Shown: one piece after another, positions 1-12,476 of the stretch | How the letters are laid out: every line of letters begins with the position of its first letter | Position numbering within the stretch: the stretch's first letter is position 1 | NCBI GenBank assembly: GCA_023653785.1 | Contig: JAMKCH010084957.1 | Span: 1 to 64,000, forward strand | Length of the DNA stretch: 64,000 bases | Direction of reading: 5' to 3' | DNA from: Ophioderma brevispina | Taxonomy: Eukaryota > Echinodermata > Ophiuroidea > Amphilepidida > Ophiodermatidae | Translations under genes and position numbers: made by a program | Notes under the pieces: generated by a model | What the model was told of the DNA's origin: nothing | Database searches by the model: none | What the model saw: the letters and a program-made list of their open reading frames with translations, nothing else

Positions 1-1044
1 TCATCGTCAGTCTCAACTCGGAAAAACATTAAAAATAAAGAGAAAAATTAAAATTGCAATAAAAATTCAGTAAAATCGAGAATTTAAAAAAAATACAAAG
101 ATTAGAAATGACTTCAAGTCGAGACAGAAGGGCTTCGCTGTCGATGTATATCATGTACTTTGAAGAGACCAAAGTTAGTCTGGAATGAGCGTATTTCCCC
201 CAAGTTACCTTGACCCAGGGACTGCTTGACCTTTTCATGATTATCTATTTCTTTCTCATATCCTTTTACTTACTTTTGTTTGTACTGACCGGATGGTCCG
301 TCTTTGCGAAGAATGCGATGGGAACATTTTCGTACCTTACAGAGCATAGGTACAAGCCTTGTAAAATGCCACCACGTTTGCGGACCCTCAGATAAAATGG
401 CGCCTTTCCTTAGGTATTGAGTAAGTGTCGTTGGTCGCGTCTTAATCCACAACGCGAGCTACCACCATGGCTGCTAGCCACTCACGTACGATCTATGGTA
501 AAAACCATAATCAAAATGTAACACTTTCATTAATGATATTCTAATGTAAATAAGGGTAGCTAGCAACAAGTTCGGTCTTCCTGCCAGTTTGCTTAAAACA
601 CTTAGAAAAAAATACACTTATGTAATCTCTGAGGGTGTGTTGAAAATCCATCCAACAATGCACAATTTTTGGGAAAACCTTGGCACCTCAATAAGGTCAG
701 GTGATCCCACAAAAAATCTTCTTCTTAACACATAAAATCCCTGAATTGTACACTCATCTTAGCCTACAAAGCATTAGTTATTAGGTAATTTAGCATGGCG
801 TCATAAAGGTCTTTGTAAGACACGTGTTAGTACAAGACATGATTCTAGCGGATTTGTATCACAGACGAGACCGATTCTTAATGCTAATTCTGGAGTAAAA
901 TTTTACATTCATTCATTCACCAATAGAAATAACTAAATGATATTTAAAAAACAATGTCCCATTGAAACTTACTCTTATTTCCCATTGTGAAATAAAAATG
1001 ACAATCCACATGCAAAAAAATTACTTTTATTCAGTTTCAGTAAC
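1..1044. other. Unassigned AT-rich sequence
   Basis: No gene, repeat partner or RNA is recognised here. The short open frames lack codon-like composition or familiar motifs. Confidence 0.6.
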
Positions 1045-2020
1045 AATCCACGTTACTTCACATATAAAATAACCCGGGAGCTAGCCAAACATTTGTAACA
1101 CATCTCAAGTAAAAAAGGTTTGAGTGATTAAAATTGTTGACAGACGGACGTCGTACCCATGAAACATGATTCTAAGTGCTGCTAATGATGCCTTACGGAG
1201 AGGGGCCAAGACAAAGTTTGTACAGGGGTCAATTTTAAAGTGGCCAATATGTTGCAAGTATACCGTTATTGTCTAACCACAAGGATTCAGGAAAGGTATA
1301 GTTTGTACTATTTACAGTAAAGTTTAAGGATTATAGGCTAAACAGAAAAACAATAAAAAGGTCAATTTTCAGTTGTACAGGGGTCAAAATTTTAAAGGTT
1401 GCTTCCGATTAGATAAAAAATGGTGCAATTATTTGATGAGAGTTCATAGGATTAAAATAAGGAATAGTTTTGACTGTCTTAAAAAACTAGGTCCCGATGT
1501 AGGGCACGAAGGTAAAGTCATGCATTTCAATGGGCCTTCGACTTGGTTCCCCCCTACTTTCTAAGCAAAGAATAGAGACCTCAAAAACTATTCCTTATTT
1601 GATTCCTATGAGCCCACCAATAATTTGCACCATTTTTATCCAAATTCTGAGCAACTTAAAAAATTGACCCTGTACAAGTGAAATGACACATTTTATTGAT
1701 TTTTGCTGTTTTAGTCTAACTTTAAACTTACGGTAGTAGTACAAAACTATACCTTTCCTGAATCCTTGTGGTTTAGACCATACACGGCATAACTTTTCAG
1801 CACGATTGAATCAATTTAAACATTTGACCACTGTTACAAAATTGTCTTGGCCCCCTCTCCTTAAGGGCACCATTTGCGGCACTTAAGAATTATGTGTAAG
1901 GGGTTCCTGTCTGTCTATCTACATATTTAAAACACTCAAACCTTTTGTACGTGAGATGTGTTACAAATGTCTGATAGCTCCGGGCTAAAAGGACAAATAC
2001 ACAAACCGTTACCTTTGTTA
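1045..2020. repeat. Long inverted repeat (foldback element 1)
   Basis: The left arm (about 1045-1474) pairs with the reverse complement of the right arm (about 1586-2020). Strong blocks include CATTTGTAACACATCTCA near 1090 against its complement near 1950, and ACCACAAGGATTCAGGAAAG near 1277 against its complement near 1755. A third block lies around 1420-1470 and 1588-1645. The loop is about 110 bp. Arms are interrupted by small indels. The left arm also has a partial internal duplication of a GTACAGGGGTCAA motif (about 1220 and 1375). No transposase frame is present. It could be a foldback transposon or two inserted copies in inverted orientation. Confidence 0.85.
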
Positions 2021-2758
2021 ATATAGGTAAAAATGTATAGTTGTCGGAACATAACGCGGACACCGGACCCCTAATTACAGGAATGACAATGTGTATACAC
2101 CTTAAAACAACATTCACAAGATTTTTTGAAAGGGTTACCGTTGGGGTGGTTATTCAGGTACAAAACTTGCATATGTTTGATTGGGCGCTTATAGATACAA
2201 TTCGGTTTTCGAGAGTATGGTAGTCACAAAAATGGATAAAGCACTTGATCAATAAAATACATTAAAGATGAGTTTTTCTTTCACTAAAGATTTTGTAAGA
2301 GTTCGGCACCTAATAGTACAAAATAGTGAAAGCATTCGAAAGTATGCCATTTCTATGAGGCGGCTCCTGAAGGAATTTAATTTCCTGAGGCTTAAAAACT
2401 TTTTTTTTTTTTTTTTTTAATTGTTTAACACATTTTTCATTATACTTATAAAATCATGCTGCCCAGGTAGAGAGTAGTTAAAGTGTTATTAGATAGTTAC
2501 AAATATTACAGTAATATGTTCATGTTTGTAGTATGGTGTAGATATTTATATTAGCCTATGTATTTTCACCTATGACATTCCAATAAGACCTAACAGTATT
2601 CATATAAGTCCTCAATGATTAGGCCTATACTTCGTCAAGTACTCATCCTTTGCCTGAAATGGTGAATAACAACCACCTTGCTTATAAAACATTCAGGCTC
2701 TTCCAAAATCTGTTCTACCAAAACTTAATTGCTCCATTTTATCTAATTAATGTTATAG
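2021..2758. other. Unassigned sequence with a poly-T run
   Basis: An uninterrupted T run lies at about 2401-2418. Nothing else is recognised. Confidence 0.6.
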
Positions 2759-3551
2759 TACTCTAGTAGCTCTGGTGGTTTTGTATGCAACATATGTCCA
2801 GAGCGAAACTCTTCAGGAATCACTATTGAAGGTCCAGGAAACAACCACAATATTTGGTGGTACATTAATCCCAATGACGCAGAAAAATGCTGAAATGGCC
2901 ACGGCCCCTTTTTGGGGGGTAACCGCCCCTTTGAGCGGAAGGACTACTGCTGTATCTACAGACCGTTAGGGCTAGGAGGTGAGAGACCACTCAAAATGGG
3001 CTGAAGGCCACATTAGGGGGGGTTCAGTAATACATTTTTTATCCAAAAGTCAGGCTTTTTCAGATTAATTGTCAAAAAATTGATTACACTATAGTGCGCA
3101 CTTACAATTATGATGAATTCATACGGTTTTCATGCCAAAAACAGGAAGGGAGTTCACCATACACCTTGGATTTGCTCTAAACTCTCCACAGGGATAATTT
3201 TTGGATAACTAAGGGTCTAGCGTCACAAATAGAAAATTACATATCATTTCCGTTCTCAATGACAAGGGCCCGTCAAAAATGTTGTGATTAGAGCCACAAT
3301 TGGGTAATATTAGGTGAAAACCATGCATTTTGTACGTGCTGTTATAAAGTGTATTTTTGCTCCAAACTCAATCAGTTATGACATTGTATTGCACAGAAGC
3401 TAATTGACCATTTGGATTCAACTGGGAATAAACAGCAGTTTATGTTCCTCCTTTATTTTCATGGTGGGGGGGGTGGGGTCAAAATAGCCATCGTAAAGTT
3501 GAATGAAAATGATATTGTTTTCCATTTATAGGGACTTAAGTAAAGTTAAAG

Positions 3552-3797
3552 CAGGCCCGTACATGTAGTTCGTACTTACGCAGGGGGTGCAAATTCCACA
3601 AAGGTCCAAAATTTAGAAAAATTTAACAACGAAAGTCCACTTTTTGGTGAGGAAATGCTCAAAAAAGTCCAAAAAAAAATAAAAGCACCATTTGGGGGTT
3701 AGGTCACTTTTAGCGAAAGTGTCCACTTTTTGAAAATAAGTCCACTTTTTCGAAGTCCCGCACCCCCTCCCAAAAAAAAAATCCGCGTTCGGCACTG
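3552..3797. mobile_element. hAT-like MITE inside a foldback arm
   Basis: The element starts CAGGCCCGTAC and ends with the complement of CAGTGCCGAAC, giving imperfect 11-bp inverted ends. It is flanked by the direct repeat GTTAAAG (3545-3551 and 3798-3804). The opposite arm of the host foldback (about 5570-5585) lacks the insert, so it serves as an empty-site comparison. The interior is rich in TCCACTTTTT repeats and non-coding. The target duplication reads as 7 bp rather than the 8 bp expected for hAT, perhaps from a mutation. Confidence 0.7.
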
Positions 3798-4200
3798 GTT
3801 AAAGACCCTTCAGCAGCAAAGTTAAATGTTGATGAAGGGTCTTTAAATGATTAAAGCACTAACTGTATGCTTGGGACCATTGAAACAGGACAAAAAATGA
3901 AGAATCCCCTCCCCCATGGTATGCATGGAAAAAGCCAAACTAAAATGACCTGAACTTAACGGCACGCGCACGATGCGTGGTGGAATAGCGACATTCATCG
4001 TGTATTTTCTTTTGGAGGGCCCTAATGCAAGGGTAAAACGCTTGAAGGATCTTTAAAAGATAAATAATTAAATGCACTAACACATTGCGGTCCATGAAGC
4101 AGGGCTAAAAAATTTCATGATCCCTAAAAAGTTGGGGCCGTCTTTGTGGTCAAATGAAAAAGATGTCGCTAACATTACCCAATTTTTTACGACGCACTAC

Positions 4201-4670
4201 CAGGGCCGTAGTCAATGGAGGAGGGGCAGGGGGCCAAGCTTCCCCCACACCACAATAAATCGAAGAAAGGGAAGCCAAAAAAATGGGAAGGGAAAAAAAG
4301 GGAAACAAAAAGAGCAAAGAAAAAAAAGAGGGAAGAGAAAGGGGAAAGAAGAGAGAAAAAGAGGGGAAATAGGGAAGTAAGAAGCGAATGGGCAAAGGAG
4401 GAGAAGAGGAAGAAAGGTGGGAAGAAAGGAAGGAGAAGACGGAAGATCATGAGAAGGAAAGGAAAAGGGGAGGAAAAAATTTTGTTCTTGAAACACTCTT
4501 TTGAGCTTCTAAAATGGCAAAACCTAGGACCCTACAAGATTCTCCGCGGACCCCACACCTTGTACATTAATCATCCCTCCCCCCCCCAAATTTTTTGTTT
4601 TGCAAGTTACAAGAATCGGAAAATCTCTTTATTCTGTGAACCCCCCGAGTCAGGGCTGGCTACGCCACTG
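4201..4670. mobile_element. hAT-like MITE with exact 8-bp target duplication
   Basis: CGCACTAC occurs at 4193-4200 and again at 4671-4678. The element begins CAGGGCCGTAGTCA and its other end reads CAGTGGCGTAGCCA in reverse complement. An 8-bp duplication with CAG(T/G)G(C)CGTA ends is the hAT pattern. The interior contains a polypurine run (about 4260-4485). This run produces a long lysine/arginine-rich open frame that is a composition artefact, not a gene. Confidence 0.85.
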
Positions 4671-6605
4671 CGCACTACGGGTAGAGATACGTACCGTAAT
4701 GTGATGGCTTGATAAATCTTTTAGGTATAAATTCAAATGGTGAAGGAAAATTTAAATTACAAAACAATTTCAAGAATTCTGATATCCTTTAAAGGAGTTG
4801 CTCTTAAGATGCAATAAAGTCTCGATCCCTACTATATGGCTCGTTCTTCGTCTCAGTTTTCAGTTGGGGTACTTTAGCGACTTTTTCATGCGGCCCACGG
4901 GGGGAGGGGTATGAAATCTTGATATTTGCTTTTCATGGTACGGGCATGCGTTAGTGCTTCAGCATTTAACTTGGCTATTAGGTCCCTATTAAAAATGAAC
5001 ACAAAAAACAAAAAGATATTTCCACTTTATTATGGGGGCCATTTGACCCCTCCCAATGAAACTGAAAGGAGAGCAGTAGGAAACATTAAAATGCCGATGA
5101 TATCCCGTGGAGATCCACATGGTCAATAGTCTGTGCATAAAAACGTCCAACACTAGCTATTAACTGAGTTTTGGAGCAAATACACCGTTATAACTGCAAT
5201 TAAAAAATGCTACGGGTGTCACCTCAGTACCTATATTACTCACTTTTGTTTAGGTCACCATTTTTTTGACGGGCTACCTTTGAATTTTGTATATAAAAAT
5301 GTATTACTGAACCCCCCATAATGTGGCCATTCAGCAGGCTTTTTACCCTTGCCATTCGGCCCAACAAAATGAAAAATACACTGTATAAGCGCTATTTCCC
5401 ACCAAGCGCGTGCGAACGTGCGTCTAAGTCAGGTTATTTTAGTTTATTTTTCCATCGTACCAGGGGATACTTCATTTTTGTCTGTTCATGGTCACTCACA
5501 AAGCATGCAGTTAGTGCTTTAGATCATTTAAAGACCCTTCAACAGCAAAGTTATATGCTGCGGAAGGGTCTTTAAACTTTACTTTAACTTACTGTACCTA
5601 TAAAATCGGAAAACAATACCTATTTCAATCCTTTACATGGGCCATTTTTTTGACCCCCCCATGAAAATGAAAGGAGTAACATTAAATGCTGATTAATCCC
5701 AGTTTTAATCCAATAGGTCAATAGCTCTGTACCAATACAAACATCAAAACTTATTGAATTGTGGGAGCAAATACACTGTTATAACAGCAGTTACAAAATG
5801 CACGGTTTTCACCTAATCCTACCCAATTTGTCAACGTCACAACATTTGATGGTTGTCATTTGGAGAACAGATAAGAGAATATAATTTTATTTGTGAACCT
5901 ACCCTTAGTTATCCCAAAAATTATCTCCGAGGAGAGTTAGAGCAAAATCCAAGGTGTATGGGGAAACTCCCTTCCGGTTTTGGCATGAAAACGAATGATT
6001 CATAATTGTAAAGTGCGCAATATGTGCAATGAAATCAGGTTCTGAACAATTATCTAAAAACCTTTGGACTTTTGGATATAAAAATGGATTACTGAACATA
6101 AAGTGGCCATTCCGCACATTGTGAGTGTCTATCATCCGAGGTCAACGTTACGGTTAGGATAACAGTCAGTAGTTACTTCGTCAAAAGGGGCGTGACCCCC
6201 CAAAAAGGGTCTCCGTGGCCATGTCAGCATTTCGGCGTCAGTGGGGAATGTGTTACCCAACCAAATATTGTTCCTGGACCTTCAATTTAGTGGATTCTGA
6301 AGAGTTTAGCTCGGACATATATTGCATACAAAAACACCATGAGCTACTAGAGTAAGCTCCTTTAAAGTTAAAATTTTTAAGTTAAAATCACCGATTTCAC
6401 CCAAAAAAATGTCATTTCCTCTGGCTGGACCAACCAAACTAAGACAAAAAAGTGTGTTAAAACAATTTCCCCTTATGCCACCACTAAGAGCGACAATGGC
6501 ATTGAAAAACAATCAAAACACCTTGCTAAACGTACACCTCCCGTTATCGCACACAATATTGCCAAATCTTCCTATCTGTTAATACCATATTATATATTTT
6601 CTTAA

Positions 6606-6942
6606 AGTGCTGTTTCGATTTATGTGTAGTGTGTTCTCTGCTTGATAGCAGAGCATGACACTTGCAAATAACCACCATCAGTACCGTGGGAAAAACGGAA
6701 CTTGCGGTTTTTGTGTTAGACGTAATAATGCATGCTGCAAAACCCTATTCAATTACTGTGCTAGAATTGATGGTTAACCCTTAAAACGGCGAGTTTTTGT
6801 TTATATCTTGAGAATGAAATGGATTTGAGGGCTCATATTTCAGGACGAGAATGAGAAAAATACGGCCTTTCATCTGCTATCAAAATCAATACTACTTCCA
6901 GGTAAATCAGGGGGGTTCAAAAGACGATCGGAACACGCACCT
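6606..6942 (+). mobile_element. TTAA-flanked element, family A, unit 1
   Basis: It is flanked by TTAA at 6602-6605 and 6943-6946. The right end reads GAACACGCACCT before TTAA, complementary to the AGTGCTGTTTC left end. It is about 80% similar by eye to unit 2 immediately downstream, and matches in reverse complement the copy at 41600-42400. TTAA duplications are typical of piggyBac and Kolobok transposons. No transposase is present. Confidence 0.8.
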
Positions 6943-6946
6943 TTAA

Positions 6947-7265
6947 AGGTCTATCGTGTTCTCTACTTGATATGAGAGCCTGACACCTGTACACAATGAC
7001 CATCAAGTACCGTGGGAAATAAACTTGCGGTTTTGATGCTAGACGCGATTATGCATAGTGCAAGGCCATATTCACTACTGTGCTAATATTAGTGGTTAAC
7101 CACTAGAACGCTATTTTTTATCTGTATCTTGAGAAAGAAATGGATTTGAAAGCTAAAATTTCAGGACGACAATGAGAAAAATACGGCCTTTCATCTGCTA
7201 TCAAAATCAATACTACTTCCAGGTAAATCAGGGGGGTCCCAAAGACGATCGGAACATAAGCACCT
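6947..7265 (+). mobile_element. TTAA-flanked element, family A, unit 2
   Basis: This is a second copy in the same orientation. It shares the TTAA at 6943-6946 with unit 1 and ends at the TTAA at 7266-7269. Long blocks are nearly identical to unit 1, for example ATACGGCCTTTCATCTGCTA (unit 1 about 6862, unit 2 about 7183). The pair may be a tandem duplication, or an insertion into the TTAA flank of the first copy. Confidence 0.8.
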
Positions 7266-7269
7266 TTAA

Positions 7270-8165
7270 TGTACAGTCAAACCTCACAGCTTAAAATGTC
7301 AACTCATTTTATTTTTGTACACTCTCGTAATAAATATTTTATGCACAGTAAATTATGGTCAACTGTGTACTTCTTTATGTACCTCGTCTTCAACCCATCA
7401 ACGCCACTAACGCGATGATTGTCTTTTTTAAAGACTATTCTTGTTAACAATGAACTTAAATGCCCAAATATGACCTTTGACCTTTTAGTGATTTTATGCT
7501 CGGGTTTCTTGATTCGCAGGGCGACGTTGGGTTTCTTGGTTCTATTTCTTTCACTACACATAGAGTATCTCGTGCAACTATGGCAAAGAAGAATTTTGAC
7601 AATTTTTCAACTATGACCTCAACCCTTAAGTGACCTTTGACCTCTTATCTCGAAATACCCCAATGATCCACTCCATAAGAATCATCCCAGGCTATTAATG
7701 CCATGTTCTGTCATAATAACGACTAATAACGAAAAATAGACAGAGGTATATAATTTTTACGAAAAATGTCCTGCGATCTGCAATCCACAAGGAACCCATC
7801 TATTAGGTAATGGGGTGGCCTGGGGTCCTAAAAAGTATAGTCCATAATTTTTTTTAACATATAATATCTGATTTACGGTTGAGATTTTTTAGTTGTGATA
7901 TTTGTAATTGTCTGATATAGATGTGCTTCTTTTCATCCAAAAATAAAATCGGCTTTACGGTTACGAGGGGACCTCGCTTGTGCAATAACGGAAGTTCATT
8001 ATATATACGTGTAAGTAAACAATGAGTATTAACATTCAAAACAATTAGCCCTTTATGTGCTGACAACCCAAACATCTTCATTATGGGTCTTGCAAACAAA
8101 CAGTTACATTACAAAGTCTATGGGAAATAACTTGTATTTTGCAACAACCATAAAAAAAACAAGAT
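7270..8165. other. Unassigned; contains TGACCTTTGACC motifs
   Basis: TGACCTTTGACC occurs near 7470 and 7631, with related TGACCTCAACCC nearby. A similar motif-rich block is at 57000-57510. No gene was recognised. Confidence 0.5.
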
Positions 8166-8285
8166 TACCTAAAACTTGCTTAAAACTTTGTTAACTTTGA
8201 ATTGGTTAGTTTTCCCTATTATGCTGTATGTCATGTTGTTCGTATTTTAAGCGCCATATAAATGTGTTTTTTTATTTTAATTATC
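8166..8285 (+). mobile_element. CR1-like retrotransposon 3' end remnant
   Basis: The run from AACTTTGTTAACTTTG through TATGCTGTATGTCATGTTGT to GCGCCATATAAATG matches the 3' untranslated end of the CR1-like copy at about 52810-52940. Only the terminal part remains, as expected for a strongly 5'-truncated insertion. No target duplication was identified. Confidence 0.65.
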
Positions 8286-8579
8286 ATAAAATCCATAATT
8301 CTATTTACCGATGACTGAATTATTTAATACATATTAAATATTTTACGTATCTGCAAAATCATTTTCACGAGCTCAAAAATCTTCAAACAACCGATATATC
8401 GAATACTTTAATTTGTTGCATGATATAATAGAGATGTTGTAAATATTGACTTATTGTAAGTTTTGCTTCATTATTGTTTGTCATTTATTTACACATTGCA
8501 TTCCCTCTAATTTAAACAACTGACAAACACACTGCATGCACAATCTTGGTGAAACAGACGAAGAACCCGGGAGAAGACA

Positions 8580-8743
8580 GGTGTAGAAGTAATTATAGTC
8601 CTCCGCACTCATAGTCCGGCTACAACAGCAAAGAATAGGGAACTCAGTTGACTCTTCATGTAAGATTAGTTTCACGCTTTGTTCCGTTGTCGTCTATGGA
8701 GCCCGGACTGTGGTTCCCGGCGGACTATAATTATTTTCACACC
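8580..8743. mobile_element. Short TIR element (164 bp), family B
   Basis: The ends are inverted: GGTGTAGAAGTAATTATAGT at the left, and GGTGTGAAAATAATTATAGT reading inward from the right. A second, diverged copy is nested at 41333-41484. It is non-coding. Superfamily and target duplication could not be settled. Confidence 0.75.
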
Positions 8744-11090
8744 GGAAACGAGCACCGTCCGAGTGACATTTTACTTGGCGAATATTGTAATTACATCTAT
8801 ACAAAAAAGTAGTCAATAACATTCAATGTGGCAACACCTCCCATATGAATCAAATAGGTAGAGCAAAAACGACTACAAACTGCCAGCTGATTTGGGTACT
8901 CCCTTATTCAGTGTATATTTCAAACCGTTATTTTGTACAGCAAACTGAATAAATAAAGAGAGCGTCACTTATGTCCACTTAATCTAGCGAATCATTGTAC
9001 TTTCTGCACATAGTGAGGGCAACCACGATGATCATAATTACATTTACGGAATTAACTCAAAGGGTTCATTTAAATCAATTTGAAATTATACCAAATTCTG
9101 AAGCTTTTTTCTGCAGTAACAGACCATTACAATTAATAATGTATCTACTCCCTATATTTTCGGCTTTTTAAATTTTGATACCTACACATCCCTCCAAATG
9201 AAAGCATACCCTCGAAAATATGCATAGGCCTAAAATGACACGAATAAAAAATCAGACTGTCCAAGGATCCCAGCCCAATACAATATCGTAATGCTTTTGG
9301 GATGAAAGTAAAATGAAGCTGATTCCTGAAGAAAATTGTAAAGGTTCGATGTACAATTCGAAAAATAAAATTATACTAAATTGACTGGCTGACTCAGTTT
9401 TCCCGAGGATGCCGGCGCTTTCAGTTTTTAATAAATCGTGTTTTTTCTTATAGACCAAAGCCTTCTCCATCTACTAATAACTAATCACATATACCTAAGC
9501 TCAAATAGATGTCGTGCATAAAGAAACTCGCAATACTACACATAAATGGTCACTCTATAAAAACGAAAATCTGAATCGTCTTAAACTTTGGAATGGGCAG
9601 TGCAATTCTATTTCGAAATCTCCGAGACACTCGTTAAGGATTCATAATATGCTCCATGTTCTCGGCCTTGTTGAGTGGCATTGTCTTCAAAGAGAAACTC
9701 TGTCGTATTACATTTCGTACGTACTGATGCATGGTGTGAAAGCAGTAAATAACATGTTGGGATAGATGTTCTGAAACTGCTGATGCATGCAGTGGCATAC
9801 TATTCCCTCAACAATGCGCTTGGAACAAATATAATGTGCAGTCTTAAATGAAAAGATGGACATTCTTCTCTTATAAGATGTTTTAGATACAAGTTTTTGA
9901 CAGAAAACACATTTTGAAAGTGTAGGCCTACGTAGTCCCATCCCATGTGTCCCGGTTGTCGGATCCAAGAGAATAGAGCCTTATTTTGTATGATGGTACT
10001 GGTCATCGGTAAAACTTCAAGCTTTTGCTTTCCTCGAGGAGATTACTATTTTCACACTGGACATTTGCCAAAAATGCATTCACACCATTGATGCTAAATG
10101 CTTGCTTTCAAAGTTTGCTTTTCAGCAAAAATGCAGTTTAATAGCTACTGACCCATATTTCACGTGAACCTACAAACTTCCCCCTTGTTATTCCCAGAGT
10201 CCGAAGGGACGACTTCCCGGTACATGGCAATTGCCCCAGCAAACGGTCAATGAACCGAGCCGCTTAAACAACTAGTCCGCAAAAGGGCTAGTGTACTTCA
10301 CTGTACTAACTTATTAATATTATTAAGCTATTGTGCTTCTGTGGTAAATAAACTTGTCATATTTATTTTCCCGGACCTCGATAATTTCTAAATAGTAGGT
10401 TCGCAAAAGGTGAAGTACACCAGACCACAATTGAAAATGAAATAATATAGTTCCCAAATCATAAATCAATCTAGATGAAGTTTTACAAGTGAGTATAAGC
10501 GTTTGAAACTCGGCTTTTGAACTAACACTTATTAGCGTTCACGTTTCTGTTCAATAGACGACCTTGTAATCAGCCATTCCACTTTCCAGAGCAGGTGATC
10601 CAAGTTCAAAAGAAAACCTACAAATCCCCTAAATCCTTACCAACAGAATTGGCCTTAATTTTGGAATGGGCTCTTTGTCAAACAAACATACTATTTCATA
10701 CTAATTACATACGGCAAAATAACTCTACCTTGGTGAATTGAACATCGAAAAGATTAAATTGAAAGAATTCCGTGGGCCCACTTTGGGCATAAGCTTGTTT
10801 TAAGCAACATCTAGTCATCAAAAACTACTCCTAAATCCCCAAATCTATTTTAGCCAAATCGCTTCCAAATGTCATCATTGTGCATATTGCCGTGTTGTAC
10901 AGCCTGTGTTTGATAAGAAACGATCTTTCTCAAAAGTAATATTTAATTCATAATAGGTTTATTTGCCATTGATCTTGCCGCGTTTGAATAATTGCAACCA
11001 TTTTCGTGAACATCAACATATTTCCCAATCCCAACATGAAAAAGCATTTTGTTTCTCAAAAACTGACTTGTAAGCCATTACCCTTTCACT
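8744..11090. other. Unassigned sequence
   Basis: These 2.3 kb contain no motif, repeat partner or frame that I recognise. Short direct copies of CGCAAAAGG(..)GTGAAGTACAC near 10275 and 10402 were the only structure seen. Confidence 0.5.
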
Positions 11091-11175
11091 CACACACACA
11101 AACACACTCACACACACACACACACACTGAACACCACACACACACCCCACACACCCAGGCCCACCACACACACTG
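11091..11175. repeat. CA/CACA-rich microsatellite
   Basis: Imperfect (CA)n interrupted by CTGAACAC and CCCAC. Confidence 0.9.
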
Positions 11176-11205
11176 AACACATTCGCGCACATGACACACG
11201 TATAC

Positions 11206-11516
11206 CATGGGCGTACCGAGGCAAATCGACCCGAGGACAGCCATCCGAAGTCGTACCGCTGACCTCCCAAAAAGTAACGATTCCAAATGCGCGCGAATTC
11301 GAGCCGAAAAATTAATCATAATTTAATTAATTTGGCCCAAATGCAGAACAAAGTTGGTCGCAATCCGGGCCTAAAACACTGGGGACTAAAAATGAATGTT
11401 TAATTCCATTCGTCTCGATATTTTGAGCCAGGGGACCACCTGACTGCGACCCGATATTTTGAGCCATGGATCCAAACTGCCCACCACCCAACCCCTCATT
11501 ATTCGTTACGCCACTG
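11206..11516. mobile_element. Possible degenerate hAT-like MITE
   Basis: The left end is CATGGGCGTACCGAGG. The right end reads CAGTGGCGTAACGA in reverse complement, resembling the ends of the MITEs at 4201 and 63626. The flanks (ACGTATAC and CGCATATT) do not match as a clean 8-bp duplication. The interior contains two copies of a GATATTTTGAGCCA(G/T)GG motif, near 11416 and 11453. The minus-strand open frame across it is not considered a gene. Confidence 0.45.
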
Positions 11517-12470
11517 CGCATATTGCATTCAAAAAAGATCAAACCTGGTTGTCTTTTATAGACAAAATAAGTTTTACTAGAGCGCTGGAATTTATAATTC
11601 ATAAGTTCAACCCGCTGCATTACGTAAAGCACAAAATTCACACCCTTACAATAATTCTGAGATTTCTGTATCAGTCGCCAGGCAGATTGTAGTTTCAGAT
11701 TGGATTTTCTCGGCAAAACATTCCGTATTGCATTTGCTATCTGTAAATTCAACAGAGAGCCTTTGGCTATATCACCAAGACACGCCACGGCCATCTAATC
11801 ACTGGAATTTTGGATGAAATATTTACTGAACCATAAACTTAGAGCAATATTAAAAATCACAACAAGCCTCTTGCTATAGTACATGTGATATGGTTCTAAA
11901 CAGCATGTTGCTAAAGTCCGTGCTTGTTGTTAGAACATAACATTCATTGTGGACCTCTCTAATGATTTTCATTAAATTTGTAAGTATTTTTTTTTCCAAT
12001 TCCCCTAAACAATACTTGTGAGAACTAATTAGTGCTACAGCGAATTTCCATCTGGTATGCAATTGACCAAAATTATGAACCAATTAAGTATGTTTATTTT
12101 GTAACACTGATCTATTAGCAAAATCAATTTAAAATTGACTAGAACTCGGCAACATTTTCAAAGCTTGATGTATGTGCCTAAATGCCATTCGTTTAACTAT
12201 TCAAAGAACACCACAGCTAAATGCTCTTAATAACCTAGTTTTTCAAATATTTTTTTAAGAAAATTATCCAAATTACTCCGCCAAGATGCAGATTGTAGTT
12301 TTGAAACAATATTATTTCCTTCTGAACTGAATTTCGCGGTTCTCGGCTTCGCGGTTTTCGGCGCATAGGGGTACCAAGGTGAGGGTTGTTTGGTTCCGTG
12401 CGGAACCTTATCAGACGTAAACCTGTAGGTTTGTAAACTTTGCTCACCACCTTAGGGTCCCTGCAGGACT
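11517..12470. other. Unassigned sequence
   Basis: Nothing was recognised on either strand. Confidence 0.5.
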
Positions 12471-12476
12471 AACGAG

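Larger units (their letters stand above)
2759..6354. repeat. Large foldback element 2 (3.6 kb) with nested insertions
   Basis: The ends are mutually complementary: TACTCTAGTAGCTC at 2759 and GAGCTACTAGAGTA ending at 6354. Pairing continues inward through 2780-3540 against 5600-6330, and 3805-4060 against 5335-5570. A shared AAAGACCCTTC...GAAGGGTCTTTAA hairpin is found in both arms, at about 3803-3846 and 5529-5576. Pairing is weaker from 4080 to 4190 against 4850-4960. The right arm has an internal duplication: about 5020-5320 repeats about 5620-6110. Two MITEs interrupt it, at 3552-3797 in the left arm and 4201-4670 in the loop. No transposase is encoded, so mobilisation in trans is inferred. 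Confidence 0.85.

Noticed and set aside
4215..4712. 165-codon lysine/arginine/glutamate-rich open frame
   Set aside because: It lies in the polypurine interior of a hAT-like MITE. The composition alone keeps the frame open, and no domain is visible.
11327..11794. 155-codon minus-strand open frame
   Set aside because: It runs through the tentative MITE at 11206-11516 and unrelated flank. No family resemblance and no consistent codon usage.
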